DNA of 64,000 bases from Archegozetes longisetosus (Eukaryota > Arthropoda > Arachnida > Sarcoptiformes > Trhypochthoniidae): contig JAEMBT020000009.1 of assembly GCA_018873245.2 (NCBI GenBank), positions 16,053,794 to 16,117,793 on the forward strand, written 5' to 3'. This document shows positions 11,750-29,190 of the stretch, piece by piece (the first letter of the stretch is position 1; every line of letters starts with the position of its first letter). Below the pieces are notes generated by a model. The model was not told where the DNA came from. It saw only the letters and a list, made by a program, of their open reading frames with translations, and ran no database searches. The translations under genes and the position numbers were made by a program.

Positions 11750-12734
11750 TTTTAGTTTATACTGCCTTTTAAGATCTGAGTACGAATATGAAATGCCAAC
11801 GTTTTTCACTATTACTATAACGTCTCTCACTACCCTCATATACGCATAAAAATGATTTTATTCAATATTTTTTCTATAACGACTCGTATATCCTATTATA
11901 TCATATATGATAAATAATTAAAACTTTCAGTAACTACTTGTGTCAGCACTTCAAATGATCAAATGTCTATTACGAAACCGATCCATCTTTTCTCTAAGAC
12001 CTACTTAGAATCTAAAAATTAATACAAATATCAGAATTAAAATAATAAGTTTTATTAAAATCCTACAGCAAAACTTGAGAAAACTAACTTGAATACTTGC
12101 CGACTTTTTTATTTAGCAGATTTAACATTTTTATAGGGCATTTCAAACATGAAATGAGTGACAACAATTTTTCAACAAAATTAATTATTTACTTGTGCCA
12201 TATTTCAGTCACAAGTTTTAGCATTTAATTAACGGATTTCAATTTAAATAAATTATATCATTTTCTTAAATATTTTTGAGAAAATATTCTATGCAAGTTA
12301 CTTTCATTACTTTTGCATTTTAGTTATTGATTGAATTTTATAGTTCTAAAAATCGAAACCAATAAATAATATATTTATGAAATATTGAGTTTTTCAAACT
12401 ATAAAATTTAGTCAATAAGACAGATACATATCAAAATACGTTGATTAGTATGTATTTTGCATAAAATTTTCTAATAAAAAATATTTGATGTAGGAAAATC
12501 AAGTTTCTTCATACCATCCTGATCACCAACAAACGATTAAAGTAATCTCATAAAAAACTGCAGTAAAAGTCTCTTCTTTTACAGTTGATGTTCGGTAACG
12601 GCTAGAAGGAACAGGTCATCCTAAAATTGAAAATTCCCAGTTTCTCTCTGCTTATCCTCAAATATATTCAGGATAAATACATAATTATCCCTATGATATT
12701 TTGCATATCTTTTCCTAATTTAATTCACTTCTAT
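11750..12734. other. Gene-free AT-rich DNA upstream of the receptor gene
   Basis: Presumed 5' flank of the ionotropic receptor. No ORF, RNA gene or clear repeat is recognised. Confidence 0.4.
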
Positions 12735-14905
12735 AGGTTTGACTGTATATTCTTAAAATGTGAAGCCTTTATTAAGAGCTATATTGAAATTTAAAATTGT
12801 TGAGACTGAACACAAGCCCAAACACTTCCATACACTTAAGTCAGAGAATGAGTTGATTTAGTTTTATTCCAAGTGCTTATCTATTGCTCAAAATCCAATT
12901 AATAACTGATTTTTGCTTTTTTGACAGTTCTTTCAATAACTTCTCGTCTAAATATTGAATTTCTATTTAAATGAAGTGCTACCAAAAGTTTAAACCATAT
13001 AATTTGGAAATCTTTTTGAGATAGGACTGAATTTTAAATGTTGTACTTCTAGATAGCAATTTATATAATATTATAAATAATTATAATTAAACGGCGGAAA
13101 ACTTGTTTGCTTTTTTACTTAAAAAGTGCGTTTTGAACTCGTGCTTGCTTATTCTAACACTTCATAGTTTTAGTACTTAATCTTAAATATTTAGTTGTAA
13201 TCCTTATAATTATAAGCTTATTGAGCCAAATATTTTTCTCAGAAATTCAAACTCAAACTATTCTATGGAGATTTAAAGAGCTTTCAACTATTTCTCGTAA
13301 TAATTTGTGCAATGCTTTCCTCAAATTGTTATCTATAGATTTGAAAGATTTCAATCACGAGTAAACTCAGTTAATCTTGAGTAAAAGCATTAGTTTTTCA
13401 CTCTAGTTTTTAAAATACTGAAACTTTAATCTAAAAAACCTTGAATCTGTATTAATATTGAATTATAGCGGTAAAGACAACATTAGTGTTGTTTTACATT
13501 CTTATATACAATTCTGAGGAAAACGCAAATAAAACGTGCTTATTTGAAAATATTTTTGTGTTTTTTTAAGAACTTTTTTAAGAACTTTTTTAAAAACTTT
13601 TTTAAGAAATTTGAACGTGCTTATAATCCCCTGTTTGATTATAATAGTTATTAACCGAACAAAAATGAATCAAACTGACCAATAAGTTGTCATAACGTCT
13701 ATATTATAATTAACTGATACTCTTTTGATAGTCTGTCTTATCAACTAATTATGATTAAGATTAATAACTTGTAGTTAGCTGAAAGTTTGGTTAATTCTAC
13801 ATAACTATAACGAAACGATTACTAAATCAATAGAAACTTATTTGGACACAAATTAATGTATTGTTTAATTTATTGCATATTTCATTTATAAATATAAAAT
13901 TTTCGGTTATAAAACACATTCTAAATATTCAAATAACTCATAATATTTGTTGACATTATATACATGTCTTCTTATAAGTCAGAACATATCAATTCTTGGC
14001 TTTAGTATAGAAGAGCAATTCTATTGTTGCAAATGTTTCTCTTCAGTAATACTTTAAAGTTTAAGTTTAGTTTATGTTATGTCTGCCATAGTCTTAACAC
14101 AGATTGTCTTCACACTAAAGTCAGATACCATTATTTGACATTGACAAGTTTGATACATTTAATAAAATTGTGCCTCTCCTCGGTTCTTCGACAATACAGT
14201 TAATATCAGGTTCAATTTGTCTAACGTGAACACACAGTCAAATAGTTATCATTTTAGTGCTAAAAACCATTTAACTCAATGTTCAGGTTATCTCTTCTGT
14301 ATTTGAATAGAGATTGCAAAAGGATTGTTTACAGTTTGATTCAACGTCTATGAATGTGGTGGATTGAATAAGAAAATGTGATCAGATGTGCGCAATCATT
14401 ACAATATCAACCGTATTATTGTGTAGTTAGAATGCATGCACTTAATTAAGGCACAGATTATACTATTATTAGACATCACTTATGGAATTCGGTCTACTTT
14501 TGGGATTTACAATATTTTCATATAGTAAAAAATGTATTTAAGTGGTTTTTAAATAGCATAAAACCCCATAGGAAGAGATGGCCTAATTGTAATTGAGTTT
14601 TAAGAACCACTTAACTACAAAAAGTGGAAGTTTTGCTGTATGAAGAAAACAAAGATAAAGATATAATACATTAAATTATAGATATAGTACACTCGGACAG
14701 TATATCTAAAACTCTTGTAACACATTAACATAAAATAAATAAATATTATGATAAATTAAGATTAGGACAAATTAAACTATTTCATAACCAAATGTCTCCG
14801 ATTTGTTTCTAAATCACAGGTATTTAAGCTAATCGATAGTTGAATCAATTCAAGCAGATTCAAATCGGCCGAAAATTCATTTTAAATCGACTTAAACTCA
14901 ATTTG
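12735..14905. repeat. Duplicated segment, copy B (direct repeat with 3071-6515)
   Basis: Matches copy A from the first base, but lacks both Tc1/mariner-like insertions, so it preserves their empty TA sites at about 13988 and 14680. Copy B carries about 580 bp of its own extra sequence (about 13084-13665) in place of roughly 150 bp in copy A. No gene is recognised inside. Confidence 0.8.
13561..13609. repeat. Tandem repeat, about 13 bp x 4
   Basis: Four copies of a taagaactttttt-type unit lie within the sequence unique to copy B. Confidence 0.75.
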
Positions 14906-15035
14906 AAATCAATTCTAAATTAATTAAAAATCGGCTTAAAATCGGCTTAAAATCTATTTATAACTTAAATACAATAGATTCTAATAACTTATAAGTTTGA
15001 AAATATATTGAGCTCAAAATATAATCACTTCAGTC

Positions 15036-21254
<6,219 letters not shown>

Positions 21255-22019
21255 TTTTGTTATTTATTATTATTATTATTATTTATAATCAATTTTAATA
21301 TTAATCATATCTTCATTTTCTCTCTTTCTCTCTCTCTCTTTCCTCTCAATACATTTCTTATTATCACTTTCAGTCTGGATCTGATAAGTAATTCAAGTCA
21401 AGTTCAAAATATTTGACATAAACATTGATTAAGTAACTTTTATTCTATACTTTTTCCATGAAAATTAAAATATGGGAAAATTCACAAATTATGTTAACGT
21501 ATTTTACCACTTATTTCATAACTTTCTTTTACTCATTATTGACTAAACATAAATATTGATTATCAGCGCCAACATTATTACGATTATATAAACAAATCTA
21601 CTAATGATCACTTAACGTAATATATGACTAACTAAAAGTTGAATATAATTTAATTAAGTAGTATTTAGTAAGACTTATATAACCGGCCATATTATATATA
21701 CTCTTACGGATAATTTAGTCTTTTATGCGGTTGCAAATGCTATCAAATTAAAATTTGCGTTCAATATCATTCTTTTATTTTATTCATATATTACGTTCTT
21801 ATATCTCTTTATTTAATTATAATTTTTATAATTGAACCTCTCAAACATATGATTACTTTTTAATATATTAAGACGTAATTGATTTTTATACTTTTAGTGA
21901 CGCAAATGCAATAGAGAAGTGACACGTGTTTTAATGTTTTTTTCATTACTAACGTTTAATGCCAAAACAACTCGTTCAAAATAACTAATTATTTACTCTT
22001 TCTTATCTTTATATTTACA
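21255..22019. promoter_or_regulatory. Divergent intergenic region, STIM (-) / SRA1 (+)
   Basis: 765 bp separates the two start codons, which face away from each other, so both promoters should be here. It holds a (TTA)n-like run near 21263-21281 and a (CT)n-rich tract at about 21317-21345 upstream of STIM. No specific site was identified. Confidence 0.4.
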
Positions 22020-22929
22020 ATGAATGGTATGTTTTTCTCCTTTTTATTAACTTTTCATTAGTTTTTCACTCATTTTTTTCACTCATTTTTTATTCAATTT
22101 TCATTAGGTATGACTTTAACTCATTTTCTTATTGACCCACTAATCGATTGAATGTATAAATCAATTGATTTATTCATATGGATATCATATATGGTGTCAA
22201 ATAACTGATGAAACATTAATAGAAATGTTAATTAAAAACTTGATATATATTTCTAATCGATGACATGAAGCCTAAAATCGTTTGACCCTAATTAAGGGGT
22301 TTGAGTATATGAAAGATATCTAAATGTTTAATAGTTATTTGATTTTATTAAATAGAGAATCGTCATGACAAGGCATGGAATGATCCCCCGCTCTTCTCGC
22401 TCGAACAAATGTCTAAAACTAATTCTCTACCAATCAATAAGAGACATCGTTATCCAACAACTACAACAACAACAACAACAACCAACTTATGCACTCACTA
22501 ATATAGCGCCTAATAATCCGTTTGTTGCACAACAGATTCAAACAAATCAATTGAGTCCTAATCAAAGTGATGTTAATTATGAAGCTTTTGATTTGAACAA
22601 CTTTATGGTAACTGTAAATACAATGATTGGCTCTATTAGTAATTTGCCACAAGACCTTATATTTAAATGGAATAATACTCAAAGTAGTCTTTATAGCGTT
22701 GAGTTTGAAAATCAAACTCGAATCAATTTATTGTCCCTATTGAAAGGTATTTTTCTTTTCATATATGTTAAACCACTTCTGATTTGATTGTTTCGTTATC
22801 TCAATAGCCATTCAATCTAATGATTTCAATAACGCTCGTCTATATTCTGGTAATTTAACTTTCGATAGTAATCAATCGGTTCGAACGACTGCTCTTATAT
22901 TAAGTGAAATATTAAGATATATTCCATAG
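22020..22929 (+). CDS. SRA1: Steroid receptor RNA activator protein 1 homologue (SRA1)
   Basis: Exons 22020-22026, 22356-22448, 22507-22746 and 22808-22929 join in phase to 153 codons plus TAG. The N-terminus has KAWNDPPLFS, matching the conserved GWNDPPxFS motif at the start of SRA1 proteins, followed by a lysine/arginine NKR element. The C-terminal half (ENQTRINLLSLLKAIQSND, then VRTTALILSEILRYI) fits the helical SRA1/Sec31-like domain. SRA1 proteins are nuclear/cytoplasmic transcription co-regulators whose transcripts also act as non-coding RNA. The introns of 58 and 61 bp are very small. The 7-nt first coding exon (ATG AAT G) is the weakest part of the model. An alternative ATG at 22365 in another frame stays open if the 58-bp intron is retained. 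Confidence 0.75.
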
Positions 22930-23024
22930 TTTTTATTGTTATTTTAAAATTTCGTTCTAATTCATGTTTAAATTCTAATTATATTTTAATCGTTTGATTT
23001 GAAATGTGACATAAGTTTTAAGTA

Positions 23025-23030
23025 AATAAA
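23025..23030 (+). terminator. Possible poly(A) signal of SRA1
   Basis: AATAAA lies about 96 bp after the SRA1 stop, before the convergent TTD14 3' end. AT-rich context makes chance occurrence common. Confidence 0.35.
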
Positions 23031-23175
23031 ATACTTTCAATACATTTAAAATAACTTTTCCACATGTTTTTTAGCCCTAAAACTATTTAGAGTGTTGTGA
23101 TTCATATCTTGGCTTATTCATGTGTTATTATTAGTAAGAACTAGTTACCAAATTCTGATACAATTCTATCCTCTG

Positions 23176-26100
23176 TCAGTTATCCAAATGACCCAAATTT
23201 TCATTATCAACGCTTGAAATTATTTGTAGGAACGGAGGAACTTTAGCTGCAACTTTTTGCTCTGGTAGTGAAGTTTCAGTTTCTAATACAATAACTCCTT
23301 GTAACCTGTAAATCATTTTAAACCTTATTAATGTAAATACTTGTACAATAGTCCAGTGTCTCTTTTGACTCAAGTGCTTTTAGATTATATTTTAAGCCAT
23401 CTTCTTTCTAGTAATAAAATTAAACTCCAATTTGGCAGAGTGCACTACGCATGTCAAACCGCTAACCTAACTAACTTGACTATATCGCAGCTAGGTTGGG
23501 TTAGGTTAGGTTGAACTAGCTTTGGAGCTTCGTACTGTACTTTAAGGAAACACCGAACTCATTCTCATAGTTTTTTATACTAATCTAGTTATTCTACTCT
23601 TTCCAAATTACAATCTTTGATTTTAGAGTTAAAAGACAACTTGTTGACACTGCATTAATCTTCAACTCTATCAAGTCAAAAGAGAACAGAACGCCAAACT
23701 AGTAGAAAACTGACTTTTTTTATAAATTTTCAGATGAAAGTAAATATTTTGCCATATAAAACATCTTTCAGTATAGGAAACTCTTCTGCTCTCCTGAACT
23801 TGCTCCAACAAACTCTATAAAAGTGTCACACAAATATTCCCATTTACATTATTTATGACTATTGATTATTTTGTACAAACTTTATATTCATCCTCAGTTA
23901 GTATTTTACTTCTCACTATCCCTTCATTTCCTTCATTTTCATGGATAGACATCTGATAAAAGCATTGATCTGTAAAATTAATTTTTCCACTGACATAGTT
24001 CACATTTGGTACAACACATAATTCATTTTCACCACTAAATCTCACTCATTTCTTACTTTTTTGTTCGCGTTTTCTCAAAGTTTGTTTTCTTTTCAAATCA
24101 GAATCTTCAATAACTTGAAAATCTTCAAATCGAGGAAATTCCTTATGATATATAAGTTTGGGATTAATAAGAGAGAAATGAGCTTTTGTAACTTACCTCA
24201 TCTTTTGGTAATGATTTAATTAAAAATTTGACTTTTTGTGGAACCAAATTTGCATTACTTTTGATGCCAAGTTGTTTGCTAACACACTTCAAATGTAATG
24301 GTTTGAAATGTAAGAGTTTGAAATTGGGTTAAATAGAAAAATCAATCAACAAAAGTGTCATACATGAATTAGGCGATCAATTTTCACATCAAATCCAGTT
24401 GAGTTATCTATAATACTCATATTTGGATGACCAATCCATGCATCAGATGTAAGCTTATCAAGTTTTACAGCTAGTTCTGTCCAATAATATTCAATATTTC
24501 AATTTCATCTTGTTTGATAATTAGTGAAATACATCAATTTTATTACAAACCGATTCCTTCAGTTCTGATTTGACTGCATTCATAAAACTCTTCAGCTCCA
24601 TCTGCAGATGAAACTAAATGAATTACTTGATCGTACCGATTGTCACGAAGATCTACATTATTCCAATTGCACTTTTTGAGTATTCTTTGCCACATGTCTT
24701 CCTGTAGATCTGAGTGAGAAAAATATAGAGTATAGAATCGGCATAGAATCGGCATAGAATCGGCATAGAATCGGCATAGAATTGGTACAGAATTGGTACA
24801 CAGAATTGATTAAATGTGAAACTATTACATGCTTTGCAATCCATAGATCCGCGGTCACAAACTACAATACACGGTTTATCCCATAACTTTGCCATATTCA
24901 AACACGTAGTTTCCAATGTCATTATTGATTTTACGATATCTTCTTCTATTTGTTCAACTATTGCAGCGAATATATTAAACTTACTATCAAATCGAAAAGT
25001 TCTGTACGTTTTTAACTGTACTGTATACCGGCGGTTCCCAAACTTTTTTCTCGTGTACTACCTGAACTTCTAATTGTGTTTTTTTAAAGTCCTAATTGTG
25101 TTTATTAAGAAATCTGATACCGCGACCCACCATTCGGGAACTCCTGCTGTACACTACTTTAATTAGTCGACTGTACACTCGAAAACTTAATTATCAGCGA
25201 TAAATATAGATAATGTCTGGTAAACAGCTCGTTCTTATACTTTTAAGGCACATTTGCTCACACGTCGTCTTAGTATTAGTACAGATAAATTCAATAAGTT
25301 TTTAAGTTGATTTCTTAGTAAGCGAGCTGGATATGAAGTAATCCTCACATCTGTCAAGATATACCTTCTTATCAAATATCGATTTGAAACATTTGTTTGA
25401 ATCATGCTTCGAACTTATAATGAAATGAATTGAAGTCAAATCTTCTAAACTTTATCTAAAATAATCAATATTCTATATTTTTCTTAGTAGTCTAATACTA
25501 TGAGTGATTGAACTCAACACTTAAGGTTCGTATCCTAGTATAGATAAGAAAATGTTCGTATATTATTTTCAGTAATTGTTGAACTGGTATCTGATATGAC
25601 ATTAGTAAGTGATCAACTTAATGCTTATTGAATTTAACTGTATATTCAATCTACTCGAATAAACATATGAATAACCTGTTGGATACTTCTATACTGATCA
25701 TCGTACTATAATTGCTATGGCCCATTAATAAGATTTTAACTATTAATGTTATTGAGATAACAATCAGAACATGACTCGCATATCTATCTATCAGATTAAA
25801 CATGTAAATATTATAATTGAGTACAGCTCCCAATCGAAAATGTTCGTTATACATTAAAGTGCACAACTTCTGAATTTGATAGTATATTGAATTCTAAAGT
25901 TTAGTTAAATACCTTGCGTTTCATTCAAGTGATAAAAACTGATACCACATCTTATATAAAACCAAAATTCATATAACAAAAATGAGTTTAATATTAGCAT
26001 TTCATTAAGCCCGTAGTGATTTAGTTACAACATATAGAATTATTACCCAAGTATAATTCCTGCACTTTCTGGCACTCGAAATACCTATTTGAAAATTGTT

Positions 26101-26539
26101 TATTATTGATCAAGTTTTCGATCGAGAGTAAACTCAAATTTAGTTTCAATTACTTTCCAGCCCACATTTTCAAACAACTCTGACAATCGAGTTAGTGCTG
26201 TCGTTTTACCACTACATGGACCTAAAACAGCAGTTAAATCAACTTAGGTTCAGTTTCTTCAAACATTTTCAAATCTTAATTATACTTTTTCTGTACAGTC
26301 GTCTCTCATTATAATGGACAGTCTAATGTACTGAAAATCGATTGATTATAATGGGAGTTTACTATTTCGGATATAGTATGCGTAGTCTGAGAACTAAATC
26401 ATTTTTACTTAAGTGCTCATTACAGCTTATTATTCACTATATCCTATTTCATTACAGAGAGAATCGGCTGTACTTTTTCTATACTTTTACCTCCAGTTAA
26501 AACCAAATGATGAATTTTCAATTCGTTTTCGCGGCTCAT
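23176..26539 (-). CDS. Ttd14: TTD14 homologue (TRPL translocation defect 14), P-loop GTP-binding/phosphoinositide-binding protein
   Basis: Eleven exons: 26539-26491, 26221-26154, 26084-26047, 24983-24829, 24709-24551, 24476-24364, 24286-24197, 24141-24057, 23969-23881, 23814-23711 and 23305-23176. They sum to 1080 nt, 359 aa. The N-terminal NTPase domain starts with strand HHLVLTGG and the Walker A motif GPCSGKTT (about 17-24), then GWKVFRVPESAGIILG, CIVVCDRGSMD and LRDNRYDQVIHLVSSADGAE, the diagnostic TTD14 signatures. The C-terminal half is the CYTH-like tunnel domain ending near KVPPFLQII. In Drosophila TTD14 binds GTP and PIP3 and is needed for light-dependent TRPL channel trafficking; here the role is inferred. 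The exon 10 donor (ca|gttttc) is weak but keeps phase. It converges with SRA1, 246 bp away. Confidence 0.92.
23462..23513. repeat. Interstitial TTAGG-like island (TTD14 intron)
   Basis: A CCTAA-type block (gctaacctaactaac) faces a GGTTA-type block (ggttgggttaggttaggtt) about 20 bp away, so the island can fold as a hairpin. It lies in the last TTD14 intron. Confidence 0.75.
24734..24799. repeat. Minisatellite, 11-bp unit x 6 (TTD14 intron 4)
   Basis: Four agaatcggcat units followed by two agaattggtac units fill exactly 66 bp. Confidence 0.9.
24984..26046 (-). other. TTD14 intron 3
   Basis: The largest TTD14 intron, about 1.06 kb and AT-rich. No nested gene is recognised. Confidence 0.7.
26296..26470. 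mobile_element. MITE family A, copy 2 (TTD14 intron 1)
   Basis: A 175-bp element with ends cagtcgtctctcattataat and (right, reversed) cagccgattctctctgtaat, flanked by TA on both sides (26294-26295, 26471-26472). The interior tatagtatgcgtagtctgag matches the element at 1962-2122 in reverse and the fragment at 30190-30268. It is inserted within TTD14 intron 1. Confidence 0.8.
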
Positions 26540-26982
26540 GATTACTCACTAAAGAGAAACTTCTAAATACTAATTAAAAGACTTCTGTAACTGAGGTATA
26601 AACAGGAACATAAAATCTAAAAAGATATGATAATGAGTTAGCAAAAGTCATGTTACAGATGCTAGGGCTCTAATAATCATTTTGATTTTTTATGTTACAA
26701 TTAGATAAACTTATCTTAACATTCAACCCTAATTTTAATACTAGTTCATTTCTATTCCTACTTTATTCTTATTTAGTTCTTCTATTTGTGTCACACCGAT
26801 AACTACTCAGAAACTATCACTTGTTTTTATAAACACTTGAGTGAAACTTTTATTTGATTTACAAAACTAATAAAGATAAAGCTAGAATACAATTGAGCAT
26901 AGAAAATAAAACATCATATAAATGAATGTTATATCAAGAAATAAACTATATCTTAATTTTAGTTAATTCCAGTTCATAAGTT

Positions 26983-26988
26983 TTTATT
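26983..26988 (-). terminator. Possible poly(A) signal of the BRCA1-like gene
   Basis: AATAAA on the minus strand lies about 70 bp after the stop codon at 27057. Confidence 0.4.
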
Positions 26989-27056
26989 TCATTTGTTTGA
27001 GGACAATCACTAAAAGAATTTAGATAAATAAATGCATTGATGAGATAAGAGACTAT

Positions 27057-28597
27057 TCAAAAGCTCGAAGAGAAAGGACTTGATGTTATGAGTTGTTCGT
27101 CGCTGTTATAATCGTCCCTGTCGTCACTTTTAAATGAAACACTCTTTCGGTTGTTCTGAAAATATAAATAAAATTCTTAATCTTTTAGTAAATAGTCTGA
27201 AAAATAAGTCTCACTTCAACCGAAACATTCTTGTGAATGGAAGTCATCAAAAGCTCGTCATCAGACGATTCAACATCAGACTCTGGTATTTCGTACTCTT
27301 TAGTCGAATCATTTTCGACACCAGATTCGTTAATCGTTTGCGCTTTTCTTTTTCTATTAAGAACAAGAGGAGAATCATTGTCTTCATCTGAAGAGTCAAA
27401 TCGTTGAACTCTTTTAAATTTCTTTTTCTGCTCATGTCTATCATTATTTTGAGCCAAAGGCTTTCTTTCTTTCACTTCAGGCATTGAGAGCTCTTCGCAT
27501 TCATCTTCTGTTTCGCTCGAAACATGTCTGTCATAACTACTTGAAGATTTTTTTCTTTCATCCTTCAGGTTACGGCAATCATTCCTTTTATCCTTAGTTT
27601 CAATCGACTTATTCTCAGAGTTTTCAACTTTAGTTTTCGTGTGATTATCATTGATTTTGGAATTAGTTATGATTCGGTCAAAGAGATCATCACCTGATTT
27701 ACGTGTTGTACTGTAAGTTATCTTCGGTTTTGTAAACAATAAATTCTGACTTTCAGCCAAAACTGACTTACTTTTATCTGTTTGAGCGTTTATTTCATTA
27801 TCCATTTGTGTTTCATTAATAATTTCAGTGCTTTCATCAGTTTCTAATTTATTCAATCCTTTAATACTGTTATCAGCAATAGAAGTACTATTAGCATAAA
27901 TATCGGTCATATCGTTGGTCTCATTATTAGTCAAATCATTGGTCTCATTATTAGTCAAATCATTGCAATCAATACTATCCTCGCATGTAGGCCAGCAATC
28001 ATCAGAAACAGAAGTGATTGTAGTCGTCGGCAATGACTTTCTATTGTTTTCGACATCACTGGTGTCTTTCGAACAAATGAGCTCTTCTTTATTACAATTT
28101 TTATTAGATTTATCTTCAATTTTTTTGTCATTGCTACTATCGTCAACATCAATACATTCAATATCTTCAAAAAATGAGTCATCGGATCTACTTTTGTCAG
28201 TGGAGGCGTCGAAGACAACAATCTCATCGTCAGCCGTAATAGATGTTAACTGATTATCACTTTCGAATAGTCCGACAACTTTTTTGACTGACTCGATGAT
28301 GTCCGACAGCTCTGTCTGTTCTCTTAATGATCTTTTGGTGATCTTCTCATTACAAAGAGGACATCGACAGTAATCGCCTGAAGACGATTGAATCGATTTA
28401 CAAATACACGAGTGACAGAATCGGTGAAGACATTGTGTCATCGATGGATTGGTCATTAGATTTAAGCTAAATTTGGAAGAAAAAGTTGAAATTAAATAAA
28501 AAATAAATAATGAGAAGAATTACCAGATAGAACAGTGCAAATGTTTGACTATTTTGACTAATTGTAAACGTATTTTCTCTTCTTCTCCGGTCAACAT
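27057..28597 (-). CDS. BRCA1-type RING protein without BRCT domains
   Basis: Exons 28597-28524, 28466-27215 and 27155-27057 join in phase to 474 aa. The N-terminal C3HC4 RING has C22-x2-C25-x11-C37-x-H39-x2-C42-x2-C45-x14-C60-x2-C63, nearly the BRCA1 spacing, and is followed by the BRCA1-typical CPLCNEKITKRSLRE and a helix (LSDIIESVKKVVGLFE) equivalent to the one that pairs with BARD1. In BRCA1 this is a nuclear E3 ubiquitin ligase module for DNA repair. The remaining 390 residues are acidic, Ser/Asp-rich and disordered-looking, with KKKFKRVQRFDSSDEDND and DVESSDDELLMTS. The protein ends in FSSSF with a stop. No BRCT exons occur in the 517 bp before TTD14. BRCA1 normally has two C-terminal BRCTs, so this is a truncated or divergent relative. 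Confidence 0.75.
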
Positions 28598-29190
28598 CTT
28601 GAATAAGAAATTAATAAGAGATACAATTTGGCGCTCAAAACACTGTTGACTATAATAAAACTGACAAAATAGCGCTATTTTAGAGCGCATGCGTTAATGA
28701 CTTAATCATATGATGAAAATAGTGTCAGTTTTTCCTGTCCGTACACAATTAAATACTCTTTTATGGACTTGATACTAAAATCTCATTTTTCAATCTCAAT
28801 TTTTATTATTTGTTTTGTTTTTGTTTTTAATTATTTTTAATTATTTTTATTCTTATTAATCTAATTTATTCGTTTGATTTAATATTTGAAATCATTTTGG
28901 AGTTAAGTAAATGATTTTGAGTAGTAAAAAGTGAGAATAAATAACGTCCTTCCAGTTGACTCCCTTTCGACATAAGAAGAGTGAATACGAGTTGATATAA
29001 AAAGACATAATTGATGACAAAAAATATTTATAAAAGCATAGAATAGCATATAATGTCGTCATATTAGTGAACGAGTTACTAAAATGACATTTTATTAACA
29101 AACCAGAAGTGAATGAAATGAAATGAAATATTAAAAACAATCAAAACAGATGCAAATAAAGTGAAATAAACAAATAAATAGATAGTATAT
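28598..29190. promoter_or_regulatory. Divergent promoter region, BRCA1-like (-) / UBR3 (+)
   Basis: 593 bp between the two oppositely oriented start codons must hold both promoters, or one bidirectional one. No TATA box or named site can be assigned with confidence in this AT-rich stretch. Confidence 0.45.

Noticed and set aside
3071..14905. Direct repeats as the LTRs of a giant retrotransposon
   Set aside because: No gag/pol coding, primer-binding site or LTR ends occur between them; an ionotropic receptor gene does.
22440..22510. Frameshift in SRA1 at the ACA/CAA repeat
   Set aside because: A 58-bp GT-AG intron with a ctaat branch-like sequence covers the repeat and makes all exon phases close.
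23700..23815. Frame mismatch between TTD14 exons 10 and 11 at an A7 run
   Set aside because: Using the donor five bases further (ca|gttttc) gives the right phase and a total of 1080 coding bases.
27915..28253. Plus-strand ORF opposite the BRCA1-like exon
   Set aside because: It is a shadow of the serine/aspartate-rich coding strand; low-complexity S/L composition.
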